In this document: positions 7,939 to 16,738 of the stretch, piece by piece | Layout: every line of letters starts with the position of its first letter | Position numbering within the stretch: position 1 is the stretch's first letter | Source: Pseudomonadota bacterium | Lineage (GTDB): Bacteria; Pseudomonadota; Alphaproteobacteria; Rhizobiales; Beijerinckiaceae | DNA: 64,000 nucleotides | Reading direction: 5' to 3' | Assembly: GCA_023450615.1 (NCBI GenBank) | Contig: JAEXGT010000084.1 | Span: 1-64,000, forward strand | Translations under genes and position numbers: made by a program | Notes under the pieces: generated by a model | The model's input: only the letters and a program-made list of their open reading frames with translations | The model's database searches: none | What the model was told of the DNA's origin: nothing

Positions 7939-10743
7939 TTACTGCCCGAGGCGCTCCAGAAGCGCGGGCACGTGTACCTGATCGGCCTTGTAGTTTCCGG
8001 TGAGCGAATACATCACGATGTTGATGCCGCTGCGATAGGCCATTTCACGCTGGCGCTGATCGCTTCCCACGACGGGAAAGAGATATTCCCCGCGCGGGCC
8101 GACGGCCCAGGCGGCGGCCAGATCGTTCGAGGTGATGATGATGGGCGATACGCTGTCGCCGGAGCGTGCAGGGCGGTTCTCCTCGCCCTCCGCTTGCGGA
8201 GGCAGAGCTTCGACCCAGGTCTGTCCGGTGGCGTAGCGGCCGGGGAAGGCATCGAGAATATAGAACGTCTTCGTCAGGACGTGGTTGTTCGGAACCGGCT
8301 CGAGCTCGGGAATGTCGAGAGTGGCGAGCATGCGGCGCAGATATTGCCCCTCCGCGCTGACGGCTCCGTCGGGACGGTTGCTGAAGGCATCGCGCGTGTC
8401 GAAGATCACCGTGCCGCCGCCTTTCATGAAGGCGTCGAGCTTGCGGATGGCAGCCTCCGGCGGCATGGGCCGCGTGGCGACGATGGGCCAGTAGATCAGC
8501 GGATAGAAAGCGACCTCGTCCTTCGACGGATCGATGCCGATGGGATCGCCGGGCGTGAGCGCCGTGCGCTGCGACAGGATCTGCGTGAGCCCCATGAGAC
8601 CGGCGCGGCTCGCTTCATCGACATCGGCATCGCCCGTCACGACATAGGCCAGGCGCGTGACGAGCGCGGGGCTCGCATTCTCGTCGAATTGGCGGGAGTT
8701 CAGCTCCTGCGCCCTCGCATCGAAGCCTGAGGTGAGGAGCATCATGGAGGCGAGAAGGATGGCGGCGGTCGCGCCTGCCTTGCGCAGCCGTCCTGAGAGG
8801 TTCGAGAGATGCCCTCCGAGCCAGAGCGAGGCCAGGGTGTCGGCGAGAAGAAGGATGAGAGCGAGCATGAAAAGCGGCATGCGCAGATCGACGGTTTGAG
8901 CGCCCGCCAGCGGAGCGACCCGCGCATCGAGCGGAGTGACGTTGAGCGGCACGAGCTTGTCTCCGGGCAGGAGCGCGTTCAGGGCAAGGCTCGAATCCAC
9001 CGGGCCGTAGAAGCCCGGCGGGTGCTCGCCCGTGGCGCGCTCGGCATAGGTGCGCGGAATGGCGCGGGCATTGGCGGGCGGCGTCGTGAAGACACCGTAG
9101 CCGTCCAGCGTGAGGCGGGGAGCGATGGTTTCGATCTCCGCCGCGCGCGCTTCCGCGTTCACGTCGCCGGTCGTTCCGGACAGGGCCGTGATCCGGCGCA
9201 GCATGTCGACAAAGAGGCCGGAGAGCGGAAGGTTCGACCAAGTGGCGTCCGCCGTCACGTGGAAGAGTACGACGAGACCGTCGCCGCGCCGATCCGCCGT
9301 GACGATGGGCGTTCCATCCGCAAGCGAAGCCCATGTGCGCGAGGGCAGGTCGCCATCGGGCTCCGCCAGGATCTGACGGCGGATGCCGATCTCGTCCGGA
9401 ACGGCGAGGCCGAAGAAGGGGCTTTCGCGCGTAAACGGCGCGAAGGTTTTCGGCGTATCCCACGAGAGCGATCCGCCGAGGCTGCGCCCGCCGCGGCGCA
9501 GGCGCACGGGCACGAGCTCGTCGTTGCCCGCCGCAAGGCGCGAGCCCGCGAAGCGCAGCAGCAATCCGCCCTGCTCGACGAAGGCTGAAACCTTGCCGAG
9601 CGTCTGGCGGTCGAGGCCGCCCACATCGGCGAGCACGAGAACGGAGACCTGTTCCTCGATCAACTGGTTCACCGCATCAGCCACGCCGCCGCGGCCCATG
9701 CGGATTTCCGAATAGGGCGAGAGCGCACGCTCGATGTAGTAGAGCGGCGACAGGAGCGGCTGCGTCTGATCGACGGTGCCGCCGAAGACGAGACCGACAC
9801 GGCGGCGCTTGCCGCGCTCGTCGATCAGGTTCACCGCACCTGCGGAATTCTCGCCGAGGATCTCGATGCGGGCGATGGAATTCCGGATCTCGGTGGGAAG
9901 GTCGAAGGCGACGCTGGTCTCGGTGGCGTTCGCATCGAAGCTGAAGCGCATGTCCGCAAGGGGCAGGTTCTTGAGGTCGAGAGCGCGGAGCGTCCCTGAA
10001 TCGCGGCCGTTGGGTTCCGCCCGCACGATACGGGCGTTCAGCCGTCCGCCGGCATTCTCGACGCCCGCTAATGCGAGGGTGGAGGCGCGTTCGGATTTGA
10101 GAATTGTGACCCGCTGACCGTCCGTCATTTGCGCCAAACCGTCGATGAAGCCTTGCCCGTCAACGCCCGCCACCCCGTCGCTGATCCAGACGATATGGGC
10201 GTCGGGCGTGCTTTCCAGAAGGCGGCGGATGGATTCGAGATGCGCCCTGCGGTCCTGGAGATGCGGTTGCGGCTTCAGGGAGCGCAGGCGCTCCAGGGCG
10301 GCTGCGGGATTGGTCAGTTCGAGCGCGGCGGACGGTTCCGCCGTGCCGAGGATCGCGACGGTGCGCCCATCGCGGCCCGCCGCCTCGATGCGCTCGGAGG
10401 CGAGGTTCATGCGGTCGCGCCAGTCATGAGCTGCGGCAAGGCCGTTATCCACCACGAGAAGCAGCGGTGCGCGGCTGCTGTCCTCGGCGAGAGGATTCCA
10501 GATCGGGCCCGACGCCGCGAGAATGAGGAAGGCCGCGAGCAGCAGGCGCATCAGCAGCAGCCACCAGGGCGTGCGGGCGGGCGTTTCCTGCTCGGGGCGG
10601 AGATCGGCGAGGATCTTGAGGGGCGGGAAGTCCACGCGCTTGGGCTGCGGCGGCGTGATGCGCAGAAGCAGCCAGATCGCGGGAAGAGCCGCGAGCGCGG
10701 TCAGCACCAGCGGAACGGTGAATGTCAGGGGAAGGCCCAGCAT
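7939..10743 (-). CDS. BatA-like membrane protein with C-terminal DUF4159
   Basis: A 934-residue protein. The N-terminus is the BatA/aerotolerance-type double membrane segment (helices about 7-27 and 60-82), with the usual P-P-L-K-I-L-A-D-L stretch between them. A VWA-like region follows in which the first acidic residue sits in VVDNGLAAAHD, so the D-x-S-x-S metal site is degenerate. Two more membrane helices (about 652-672 and 688-706) lead to a C-terminal DUF4159 domain (about 725-930). It starts two bases after the DUF58 stop, so translation is probably coupled. Function unknown; membrane partner of the MoxR/DUF58 pair is the likely role. Confidence 0.85.
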   Translation of the reverse strand: MLGLPLTFTVPLVLTALAALPAIWLLLRITPPQPKRVDFPPLKILADLRPEQETPARTPWWLLLMRLLLAAFLILAASGPIWNPLAEDSSRAPLLLVVDNGLAAAHDWRDRMNLASERIEAAGRDGRTVAILGTAEPSAALELTNPAAALERLRSLKPQPHLQDRRAHLESIRRLLESTPDAHIVWISDGVAGVDGQGFIDGLAQMTDGQRVTILKSERASTLALAGVENAGGRLNARIVRAEPNGRDSGTLRALDLKNLPLADMRFSFDANATETSVAFDLPTEIRNSIARIEILGENSAGAVNLIDERGKRRRVGLVFGGTVDQTQPLLSPLYYIERALSPYSEIRMGRGGVADAVNQLIEEQVSVLVLADVGGLDRQTLGKVSAFVEQGGLLLRFAGSRLAAGNDELVPVRLRRGGRSLGGSLSWDTPKTFAPFTRESPFFGLAVPDEIGIRRQILAEPDGDLPSRTWASLADGTPIVTADRRGDGLVVLFHVTADATWSNLPLSGLFVDMLRRITALSGTTGDVNAEARAAEIETIAPRLTLDGYGVFTTPPANARAIPRTYAERATGEHPPGFYGPVDSSLALNALLPGDKLVPLNVTPLDARVAPLAGAQTVDLRMPLFMLALILLLADTLASLWLGGHLSNLSGRLRKAGATAAILLASMMLLTSGFDARAQELNSRQFDENASPALVTRLAYVVTGDADVDEASRAGLMGLTQILSQRTALTPGDPIGIDPSKDEVAFYPLIYWPIVATRPMPPEAAIRKLDAFMKGGGTVIFDTRDAFSNRPDGAVSAEGQYLRRMLATLDIPELEPVPNNHVLTKTFYILDAFPGRYATGQTWVEALPPQAEGEENRPARSGDSVSPIIITSNDLAAAWAVGPRGEYLFPVVGSDQRQREMAYRSGINIVMYSLTGNYKADQVHVPALLERLGQ

Positions 10744-10745
10744 GG

Positions 10746-11672
10746 TCAGCGCCCTCCCACATGCGCGCCGCGCGCGGCGGAAACCAGCGTGAGGAGACGA
10801 AGCGCCGCTTCGCTCGCGGGGCGGTCGGTGCGGTGGATCGTGAAGGTCCAGCCCCGGCGGCGCGTCAGCTCCTGCAATTCGGCGCGATGCGTCCCGATGC
10901 GCTCGCGATAGGCGCGGCCCCAGGATTCCGCATCGCCGATGCGCAGCGAGATGCCGTCTTCCAGATCGTGAAGAACCGCTTGGCCCTGGAACGGAAAGGT
11001 TTCCTCGACGGGATCGACGATCATGACGAGATGACCGCGCGCCCCACGCGCCGAGATGCCCTCCACGGTGGCTGCGATGTCGCGCACGGGAGTGAGGAAA
11101 TCGCCGATCATAACGGCTTCATGCTGAGGTGCGATGGGAGCGGCGGGAGGAAGGTCCTCTTCCAGGGAGCCGAGATCCGCGACCAGGGTCTGGGCCATGG
11201 TCTCGGCGATGCGCCGCGTTGCGCGCGGAGCCATGAGTCCGAGCATGCCGACACGCTCGCCCGATTCCACGAAGCTGCTCGCCATCGCGAGGCCGAGCAC
11301 GATGGCGCGTTCGATCTTGGGAGCCTGCGCGAGTTCCGACGCGTAGCCCATGGAAGCGGAGCGGTCGATCCAGATCCACAGGGTCTGCGCGGTTTCCCAT
11401 TCCCGCTCGCGCACATAGAGCCTGTCGTCGCGGCCGGAGCGGCGCCAGTCGATGCGCTGCGCGGATTCGCCCGTCACGAAGGGGCGGAACTGCCAGAAGC
11501 TCTCACCGACGCCTGAGCGCCTGCGGCCATGGATGCCATGGGCGAGATTGGCCGCCACGCGCCTGGCTTCGAGCACGAGGCGCGGCATGCGATGGGCAAG
11601 CGAGAGGGCGCTTTCGGTTTCCTGGCGCCCCGGCGAGCGGGCGCTTTCTGGAAGGACCCGGACGCGGGTCAT
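10746..11672 (-). CDS. DUF58 domain protein
   Basis: A 308-residue soluble protein with the DUF58 signature around residues 58-92 (G-E-S-F-W-Q-F-R-P-F, then Q-R-I-D-W-R-R-S-G-R-D-D). This leads into a VWA-like domain with D-R-S-A-S-M, an intact D-x-S-x-S metal-site motif. DUF58 proteins are almost always encoded beside MoxR AAA+ ATPases and are thought to be their adaptor or substrate-binding partner. It lies 11 bp after moxR and 2 bp before the DUF4159 gene, with an AAGGG ribosome binding site at the end of moxR. Confidence 0.9.
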   Translation of the reverse strand: MTRVRVLPESARSPGRQETESALSLAHRMPRLVLEARRVAANLAHGIHGRRRSGVGESFWQFRPFVTGESAQRIDWRRSGRDDRLYVREREWETAQTLWIWIDRSASMGYASELAQAPKIERAIVLGLAMASSFVESGERVGMLGLMAPRATRRIAETMAQTLVADLGSLEEDLPPAAPIAPQHEAVMIGDFLTPVRDIAATVEGISARGARGHLVMIVDPVEETFPFQGQAVLHDLEDGISLRIGDAESWGRAYRERIGTHRAELQELTRRRGWTFTIHRTDRPASEAALRLLTLVSAARGAHVGGR

Positions 11673-11683
11673 GACGCGGGCCC

Positions 11684-12700
11684 TTACCCTGCCAGCCGGG
11701 CGGTGAGGCGGCCGATGACGCTCGAGAGCGTTTCACCGTCGGCCCGGGCCGAGAAGGTGAGCGCCATGCGGTGCTTGAGAACGGGTTCTGCCAGGGCCAC
11801 CACGTCCGCGATGGAAGGGGCGACGCGGCCTTCGATGAGCGCGCGGGCGCGCACGGCCAGCATCAAGGCCTGGCTGGCGCGGGGGCCGGGCCCCCAGAGA
11901 ATCCTGTCGGTCACGCCATCCACATTCTCGCCCTCGGGGCGCGCGGAGCGCACGAGATCGAGAATCGCCTCGACCACGCTCTCGCCGACGGGGAGACGGC
12001 GCACGAGGCGCTGGGCGTTCATAAGGGCTTCCGCGTTCATCACCGTGGCGGGCTTGTGATCCTCCGCGCCGGTGGTCTCGATGAGAATGCGCCGTTCGGC
12101 CTCGCGGGTCGGGTAGCTCACGTCGATCTGCAGGAGGAAGCGGTCGAGCTGGGCTTCGGGCAGGGGATAGGTGCCTTCCTGCTCGATGGGATTCTGGGTC
12201 GCCAGCACGTGGAAGGGCTGGGGCAGGTCGTGCCGCTCGCCGCCCACGGAAACGTGATGCTCCTGCATAGCCTGAAGCAGGGCCGACTGCGTGCGCGGGC
12301 TCGCGCGATTGATTTCGTCCGCCATGAGGAGCTGCGTGAAGACCGGGCCCTTCACGAAGCGGAAGGAGCGGCGGCGGTCGGTGCCCTCGTCGAGGATTTC
12401 GGAGCCCAGGATGTCGGAGGGCATCAGGTCGGGGGTGAACTGGATGCGACGGGCATCGAGGCCCAAAACCGTGCCGAGGGTTTCCACCAGCTTGGTCTTG
12501 GCGAGGCCCGGGACGCCCACGAGCAGGCCGTGACCACCCGCAAGCAGGGTGATCAAGGTCTGATCGACCACGTCTTCCTGGCCGAAGATGACGGTGTGAA
12601 TGGCCTCCCGGGCGCGCCCGACAGTCTCAAGCGTCGCCTCCGCATTGCGGATGATCGCGTCGTCCAGGGCGGTGGGCGCTTGAGAAATGCTGGCCGTCAT
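11684..12700 (-). CDS. MoxR-family AAA+ ATPase
   Basis: A 338-residue AAA+ ATPase. Walker A is G62-V-P-G-L-A-K68-T69 (MoxR version with A-K-T), Walker B is L-L-M-A-D-E-I-N-R-A, followed by the S-P-R-T-Q-S-A-L-L-Q-A-M-Q-E sensor/insert helix typical of the family. First gene of the four-gene operon with DUF58, DUF4159 and VWA-like membrane proteins. MoxR proteins act as chaperone-like ATPases on metal-site insertion or envelope complexes; the client here is unknown. I prefer the ATG before TASISQAPT because a purine-rich ribosome binding site precedes it; the longer frame upstream is Arg-rich and unlike protein. Confidence 0.93.
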   Translation of the reverse strand: MTASISQAPTALDDAIIRNAEATLETVGRAREAIHTVIFGQEDVVDQTLITLLAGGHGLLVGVPGLAKTKLVETLGTVLGLDARRIQFTPDLMPSDILGSEILDEGTDRRRSFRFVKGPVFTQLLMADEINRASPRTQSALLQAMQEHHVSVGGERHDLPQPFHVLATQNPIEQEGTYPLPEAQLDRFLLQIDVSYPTREAERRILIETTGAEDHKPATVMNAEALMNAQRLVRRLPVGESVVEAILDLVRSARPEGENVDGVTDRILWGPGPRASQALMLAVRARALIEGRVAPSIADVVALAEPVLKHRMALTFSARADGETLSSVIGRLTARLAG

Positions 12701-12897
12701 GAGGTCACTCCCCCTCTTCCTTGCATAAGCCCCCAACACTTAGTCTGCCTTCGATGCCTATCGAGTGGCAAGGGTCGATGCGCCGCAGAGGGGCTCGAAG
12801 GATTGGACGTGGCTGCTGAGGACTCTATGCTTAGGAAGTAGCCGATAGCCGCCCTGCGTCGATCCCCAAAGCTCATATTATTGTTCACGCTTGTGTC

Positions 12898-13500
12898 ATG
12901 ACGGATTTCAACACCATTAAGCGAGGCGGCGCCCTGTCCCGTCTCATGGAGGCGCTCGGCCCCGACGCCAAGCGCAAAGGTCCGCCGCCCGTGGAGCGCT
13001 GGAACCCGCCCTATTGCGGCGAGATCGACATGCGCATCGCCGCCGACGGCTCCTGGCATTACATGGGCTCGCCGATCAACCGGCCCGCTCTCGTGAAGCT
13101 GTTCTCCACAGTTCTTCGCAAGGACCCGGAGCGCCATGTGCTGGTGACCCCGGTGGAACGGGTGGGAATCATCGTCGATGACGCCCCGTTCCTTGCCGTC
13201 GAGATGGCGGTCGAGGGGGAGGGGGATGCCCGCCAGATCGCCTTTCGCACCAATGTGGACGATCTTGTGCAGGTCGGGCCTGAACATCCCCTGCGTTTCG
13301 AGGAGGGCGAGCACGGAGGCATAAAGCCTTACGTGAAGGTTCGCGGCGAGCTATGGGCGCTCGTCACCCGGGCGCTCGCCATGGATCTGATGGAACTCGC
13401 AGAAGAGAGGGAATGGGAGGGGAAAGGGATGTTCGGCATCGCGGCGGGACAAGCGTTCTTTCCCATCGTGCCCGTTGCGGATCTGGGGGACCTTTCATGA
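12898..13500 (+). CDS. DUF1285 protein
   Basis: A 200-residue protein of the DUF1285 family. Recognisable blocks are W-N-P-P-Y-C-G-E-I-D-M-R-I-A-A-D-G-S-W-H-Y near residue 35-55, then G-S-P-I-N-R-P-A-L-V-K-L-F-S. Function unknown. It starts a tightly packed operon: its TGA overlaps the ATG of the CoA-type Nudix gene (ATGA). This order (DUF1285, Nudix, DUF6111, CCA-adding enzyme) is familiar in Hyphomicrobiales. Confidence 0.88.
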   Translation: MTDFNTIKRGGALSRLMEALGPDAKRKGPPPVERWNPPYCGEIDMRIAADGSWHYMGSPINRPALVKLFSTVLRKDPERHVLVTPVERVGIIVDDAPFLAVEMAVEGEGDARQIAFRTNVDDLVQVGPEHPLRFEEGEHGGIKPYVKVRGELWALVTRALAMDLMELAEEREWEGKGMFGIAAGQAFFPIVPVADLGDLS

Positions 13501-14135
13501 GGGCCGCCCCTCTGGACGCGCCGGATTTCATCGCCCTTGCCACGAAGCGCCTGCTCCGCGAGCCGCCGCATCTGGAGGATGCACTTGCCGATCCGCGCGG
13601 GGATCACAGCCTCGACGACGTGCCCCTCGTCCATCCCCTCCAGCCCAAACCCGCCGCCGTGCTGGTGCCCGTGGTGATGCGGGAGGAGCCGGCCTTGCTG
13701 CTTACGGAGCGCTCTGCTCAACTGCGCCAGCATTCGGGGCAGATCGCCTTTCCGGGCGGGCGGGTCGATCCGACGGATGACTCGATCCTTGCGGCGGCCT
13801 GCCGCGAGGCCGAAGAGGAGATCGGGCTCGACAGCCGCTATATCGATCTCATCGGCTATCTCGATGCCTATCTCTCGACCACCAACTACCTCGTGGTGCC
13901 CGTGGTGGCGCGGGTTTCTCCCGACTACACGCTCCGCATCAATCCGAGCGAGGTGGCCGACGCGTTCGAGGTGCCTCTGAGCTTCCTGATGGACCCGGAG
14001 CGCCACGAGCTTCACTCCCGTGAATGGAAAGGAAGGCTCAGGCGCTATTATGCGATGCCCTATGAGGGGCGCTATATCTGGGGCGTAACGGCGGGGATCA
14101 TCCGCAATCTGTATGAAAGGCTTTACACACCGTGA
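13497..14135 (+). CDS. CoA pyrophosphatase-type Nudix hydrolase
   Basis: A 212-residue Nudix protein of the NudL/CoAse type. The UPF0035 motif that marks CoA pyrophosphatases is at about residues 68-88 (LLTERS-x-x-L-R-Q-H-S-G-Q-I-A-F-P-G-G), fused to the Nudix box ending R-E-A-E-E-E-I-G-L (103-111). It would cleave CoA or related thioesters to 4'-phosphopantetheine and 3',5'-ADP. The start codon overlaps the stop of the DUF1285 gene; its own stop overlaps the GTG of the next gene. E. coli NudL is the likely functional equivalent. Confidence 0.9.
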   Translation: MRAAPLDAPDFIALATKRLLREPPHLEDALADPRGDHSLDDVPLVHPLQPKPAAVLVPVVMREEPALLLTERSAQLRQHSGQIAFPGGRVDPTDDSILAAACREAEEEIGLDSRYIDLIGYLDAYLSTTNYLVVPVVARVSPDYTLRINPSEVADAFEVPLSFLMDPERHELHSREWKGRLRRYYAMPYEGRYIWGVTAGIIRNLYERLYTP

Positions 14136-14389
14136 CACGCGCGTTCCTGCAGGGATTGGTGCTTTTCCTCCTGCCTTTCGTTCTCTTCGCCTCCTATCTC
14201 GTCATCCGCCGCCGCAATGCATTGGTCTGGTCCTCCTGGAGCGATCAATCGTTCTGGCTCGCCGTCACGGGGCTCGTCCTGGTCATTGCCTCGTTCCTCG
14301 TGACGGGCTTGACGACCGAGCGGAATACGGGTGCTTTCGTGCCCACGCATATCGAGAACGGACGCGTCGTCCCGGGGCATTTTCAGTGA
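14132..14389 (+). CDS. DUF6111-like small membrane protein
   Basis: An 85-residue protein with two membrane helices (about 6-24 and 41-61) joined by a short basic segment (VIRRRNALVW). It begins with GTG overlapping the upstream TGA, and its own TGA overlaps the GTG of the CCA-adding enzyme gene. Matches the DUF6111 pattern of small proteins found at this place in Hyphomicrobiales. Function unknown; the strict overlap on both sides suggests coupled translation. Confidence 0.75.
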   Translation: MTRAFLQGLVLFLLPFVLFASYLVIRRRNALVWSSWSDQSFWLAVTGLVLVIASFLVTGLTTERNTGAFVPTHIENGRVVPGHFQ

Positions 14390-15633
14390 CGGAAACTCTC
14401 GACCATCAGGCGCTGCTCTCCCTGCTTGAGAGCCCGCCGCTGCGCCGCCTGCTCGAAGCCTTCAACGGCGGCGGCGAGGAGACGCGCATCGTGGGCGGCG
14501 CGGTGCGCAACGCGCTGATCGGCAAGGCCCTGACGGATGTGGATTGCACCACCACCATGCGGCCCGACGCCATGATCGAACGGGCCAGAGAGGCCGGTTT
14601 CAAGTTCGTGCCGACGGGGATCGATCATGGCACGATCACGGTGATCATCGACGGCGTGCCTTTCGAGGTCACCACGCTTCGCGAGGATGTGGAAACGGAT
14701 GGCCGCCATGCGGTCGTTCGCTTCGGCCGCGATTTCGAGATGGATGCGAAGCGGCGCGACTTCACCATCAACGCGCTCTCGCTCGGCCTCGACGGAAGGC
14801 TGCACGATTACACGAACGGCGTCGCCGATCTGAGCGCCCGGCGCGTGCGCTTCATCGGCGATGCGCGCACCCGCATCCGCGAGGATTACCTGCGCATCAT
14901 GCGCTTCTTCCGGTTTCATGCGGAATATGCGGAAGGCGATCCGGATGCGGAGGCGCTTGCTGCATCGGGCGCCGAGCGGCAAGGATTGGCGATCCTGTCG
15001 AAGGAGAGAATCCGTCACGAGCTGCTCCGGCTTCTCGCGGCGCGGCGCGCGGAAGAGACGCTTCAGGTTCTCAACGAACACGGTTTTCTCACGTGGCTTC
15101 TCGCCGGCGCCGCCGAGTTCGGGCGCTTTGCCCGCGTCGCGGCTTTCGACCGGGACGAACCGGCTGCCGCGTGGCGGCTTGCGGCCCTCGCCATGATGGT
15201 CGAGGAGGATGCGGATCGCCTGCGCGAGCATCTGCGGCTGTCCAACGACGAGCACAAGAAACTCACGGCCTATGCGCGGCTGCTCGCAATCCTGAAAACC
15301 TGGGCCTTGCCTGTCGATGCAAACGCCATCCGCCGCCTCGTGGCGGATCATGGCGTGGAGACGCTGAGCATCGTGCTCGCCGCCGTGAAGGGCGAGCCGT
15401 CACCTATCACCCAGAGGGAAGCCTTCGACGCTCTCGATCTTTATCGCAGCGGCGCCGAGCCGGTGCCGGTTTTTCCGTTGCGCGGGGCAGACCTCATCGC
15501 GAAGGGAATTCCGAAAGGACCGAAGGTCGGCGAGATGCTCGCACAAGCGCGTCAAGCCTGGCTCGCGGAAGGCTGCCGCACCGACGAGGCCTATGCGAAG
15601 GACTTGCTGGAGCGCCTGCTGGCGCAGGTCTGA
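14386..15633 (+). CDS. cca: CCA tRNA nucleotidyltransferase
   Basis: A 415-residue class II CCA-adding enzyme or poly(A)-polymerase-like nucleotidyltransferase. The catalytic head has R-I-V-G-G-A-V-R (34-41), then D51-V-D53, the carboxylate pair that binds the metals. R-R-D-F-T-I-N-A-L near residue 125 is the conserved second block, followed by the tRNA-binding helical region with R-I-R-x-D-Y-L-R-I-M-R-F-F-R-F. It adds or repairs the 3' CCA end of tRNAs, which fits the absence of encoded CCA in many alphaproteobacterial tRNAs. GTG start overlaps the upstream stop. Confidence 0.92.
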   Translation: MTETLDHQALLSLLESPPLRRLLEAFNGGGEETRIVGGAVRNALIGKALTDVDCTTTMRPDAMIERAREAGFKFVPTGIDHGTITVIIDGVPFEVTTLREDVETDGRHAVVRFGRDFEMDAKRRDFTINALSLGLDGRLHDYTNGVADLSARRVRFIGDARTRIREDYLRIMRFFRFHAEYAEGDPDAEALAASGAERQGLAILSKERIRHELLRLLAARRAEETLQVLNEHGFLTWLLAGAAEFGRFARVAAFDRDEPAAAWRLAALAMMVEEDADRLREHLRLSNDEHKKLTAYARLLAILKTWALPVDANAIRRLVADHGVETLSIVLAAVKGEPSPITQREAFDALDLYRSGAEPVPVFPLRGADLIAKGIPKGPKVGEMLAQARQAWLAEGCRTDEAYAKDLLERLLAQV

Positions 15634-15656
15634 CCGACCCCTCATCCTAAACACGC

Positions 15657-15690
15657 TCCCGGGTTCTGCCGACGCAGCCCCGGGATGACG
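15657..15690. repeat. Dispersed palindromic repeat copy
   Basis: Contains CTCCCGGG and CAGCCCCGGGATGACG flanking a TGCCG/CGCAG core. A closely similar sequence (TGC..CGCAGCCC.GGGATGACGC) recurs at 49840-49869. Sits between the convergent cca and hemF genes. Confidence 0.5.
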
Positions 15691-15700
15691 CCTGAAGCGT

Positions 15701-16597
15701 TTAAGGCCACCGCACCGTCGGCGGCATGGAAGACAGGATCGAGGCGATGTTGCCGCCGGTCTTCAATCCGAAGATCGTGCCGCGGTCGTAGAGCAGGTTG
15801 AACTCCACATAGCGTCCGCGCCGCACCTGCTGCTCGTGCCGATCCTGTTCCGTCCATTTGTCGAACACGTTGCGGCGCACGATTTCGGGATAGATCTTCA
15901 GGAAGGCTTCGCCCACGTCCTTGGTGAAGGCGAGATCCTCGTCCGGATTTCCGGTCCAGTGGTAATCGTAGAAGATGCCGCCGATGCCGCGCGGCTCGTG
16001 ACGATGCTTGAGATAGAAATACTCGTCGCACCACTTCTTGTATTTCTCGTAAGCACCTTCCGGCGCATGGCGGCTGCAGGCTTCCTCCATGATCGCGTGG
16101 AAGGCGATGGTGTCGGGATCGTCCTGCGCCCGTCTGCGGTCGAGCACGGGGGTGAGATCGGCGCCGCCGCCGAACCAGGCTTTCGTCGTCACCACGAAGC
16201 GTGTGTTCATGTGAACGGTGGGCACGTTCGGGTTCCACGGATGGGCGATCAGCGAGATGCCGCCCGCCCAGAAGCGCGGGTCCTGGTCGGAGCCAGGGAT
16301 CTGTCCGCGGAATTCCGGCGCGAACTCGCCATGCACCGTCGAGACATGCACGCCGACCTTCTCGAAGACACGGCCGCGCATCATGGACATCACGCCGCCG
16401 CCGCCCGGCGCGCCGCTGTGGTCCTTGCGCTCCCAAGGGGTGCGCTCGAAACGGCCAGGCTCCGATGCTTCCGGCGGCAGCGGGGCCGTGACCTCATCCT
16501 CCAGCTGCTCGAAGGCGGCGCAGATCCGGTCGCGGAGAGAGGCGAACCAGAGCGGGGCTTCGATCTGCAGGCGCTCGATATCGGCTTTGTCGGTCAT
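15701..16597 (-). CDS. hemF: Oxygen-dependent coproporphyrinogen III oxidase
   Basis: A 298-residue HemF. The family signature K-K-W-C-D-E-Y-F-Y-L-K-H-R-H-E-P-R-G-I-G-G-I-F-Y-D is complete, as are F-G-G-G-A-D-L-T-P and the V-H-V-S-T-V-H-G-E-F block. It decarboxylates coproporphyrinogen III to protoporphyrinogen IX using O2 in heme synthesis, in the cytoplasm. ATG chosen before TDKADIERL, with AGGATAG upstream; longer upstream codons fall into the palindromic repeat. Convergent with cca. Heme from this pathway would serve the bc1 cytochromes encoded 3 kb away. Confidence 0.95.
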   Translation of the reverse strand: MTDKADIERLQIEAPLWFASLRDRICAAFEQLEDEVTAPLPPEASEPGRFERTPWERKDHSGAPGGGGVMSMMRGRVFEKVGVHVSTVHGEFAPEFRGQIPGSDQDPRFWAGGISLIAHPWNPNVPTVHMNTRFVVTTKAWFGGGADLTPVLDRRRAQDDPDTIAFHAIMEEACSRHAPEGAYEKYKKWCDEYFYLKHRHEPRGIGGIFYDYHWTGNPDEDLAFTKDVGEAFLKIYPEIVRRNVFDKWTEQDRHEQQVRRGRYVEFNLLYDRGTIFGLKTGGNIASILSSMPPTVRWP

Positions 16598-16623
16598 GGC
16601 AAGGCTATCCTTCGGATCAGATG

Positions 16624-16735
16624 AACACCTCATCCTGAGGAGCCGCGTAGCGGCGTCTCGAAGGAGTGTCCAGAGAGCACTGGAGCCTCCTTCGAGACGG
16701 GCCTGCGGCCCTCCTCAGGCTGAGGGCGGTGTTTA
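16624..16735. repeat. Long imperfect inverted repeat (REP-like)
   Basis: Arms of about 50 bp start AACACCTCATCCTGAGGAG on the left and end CTCAGGCTGAGGGCGGTGTT on the right; both contain GTCTCGAAGGAG or its complement. It fills the gap between hemF and trmL, ending three bases before the trmL stop. This kind of intergenic palindrome is common in Hyphomicrobiales genomes; it would form a long RNA hairpin and could act as a terminator or mRNA-end stabiliser for trmL. Confidence 0.75.
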
Positions 16736-16738
16736 TGG

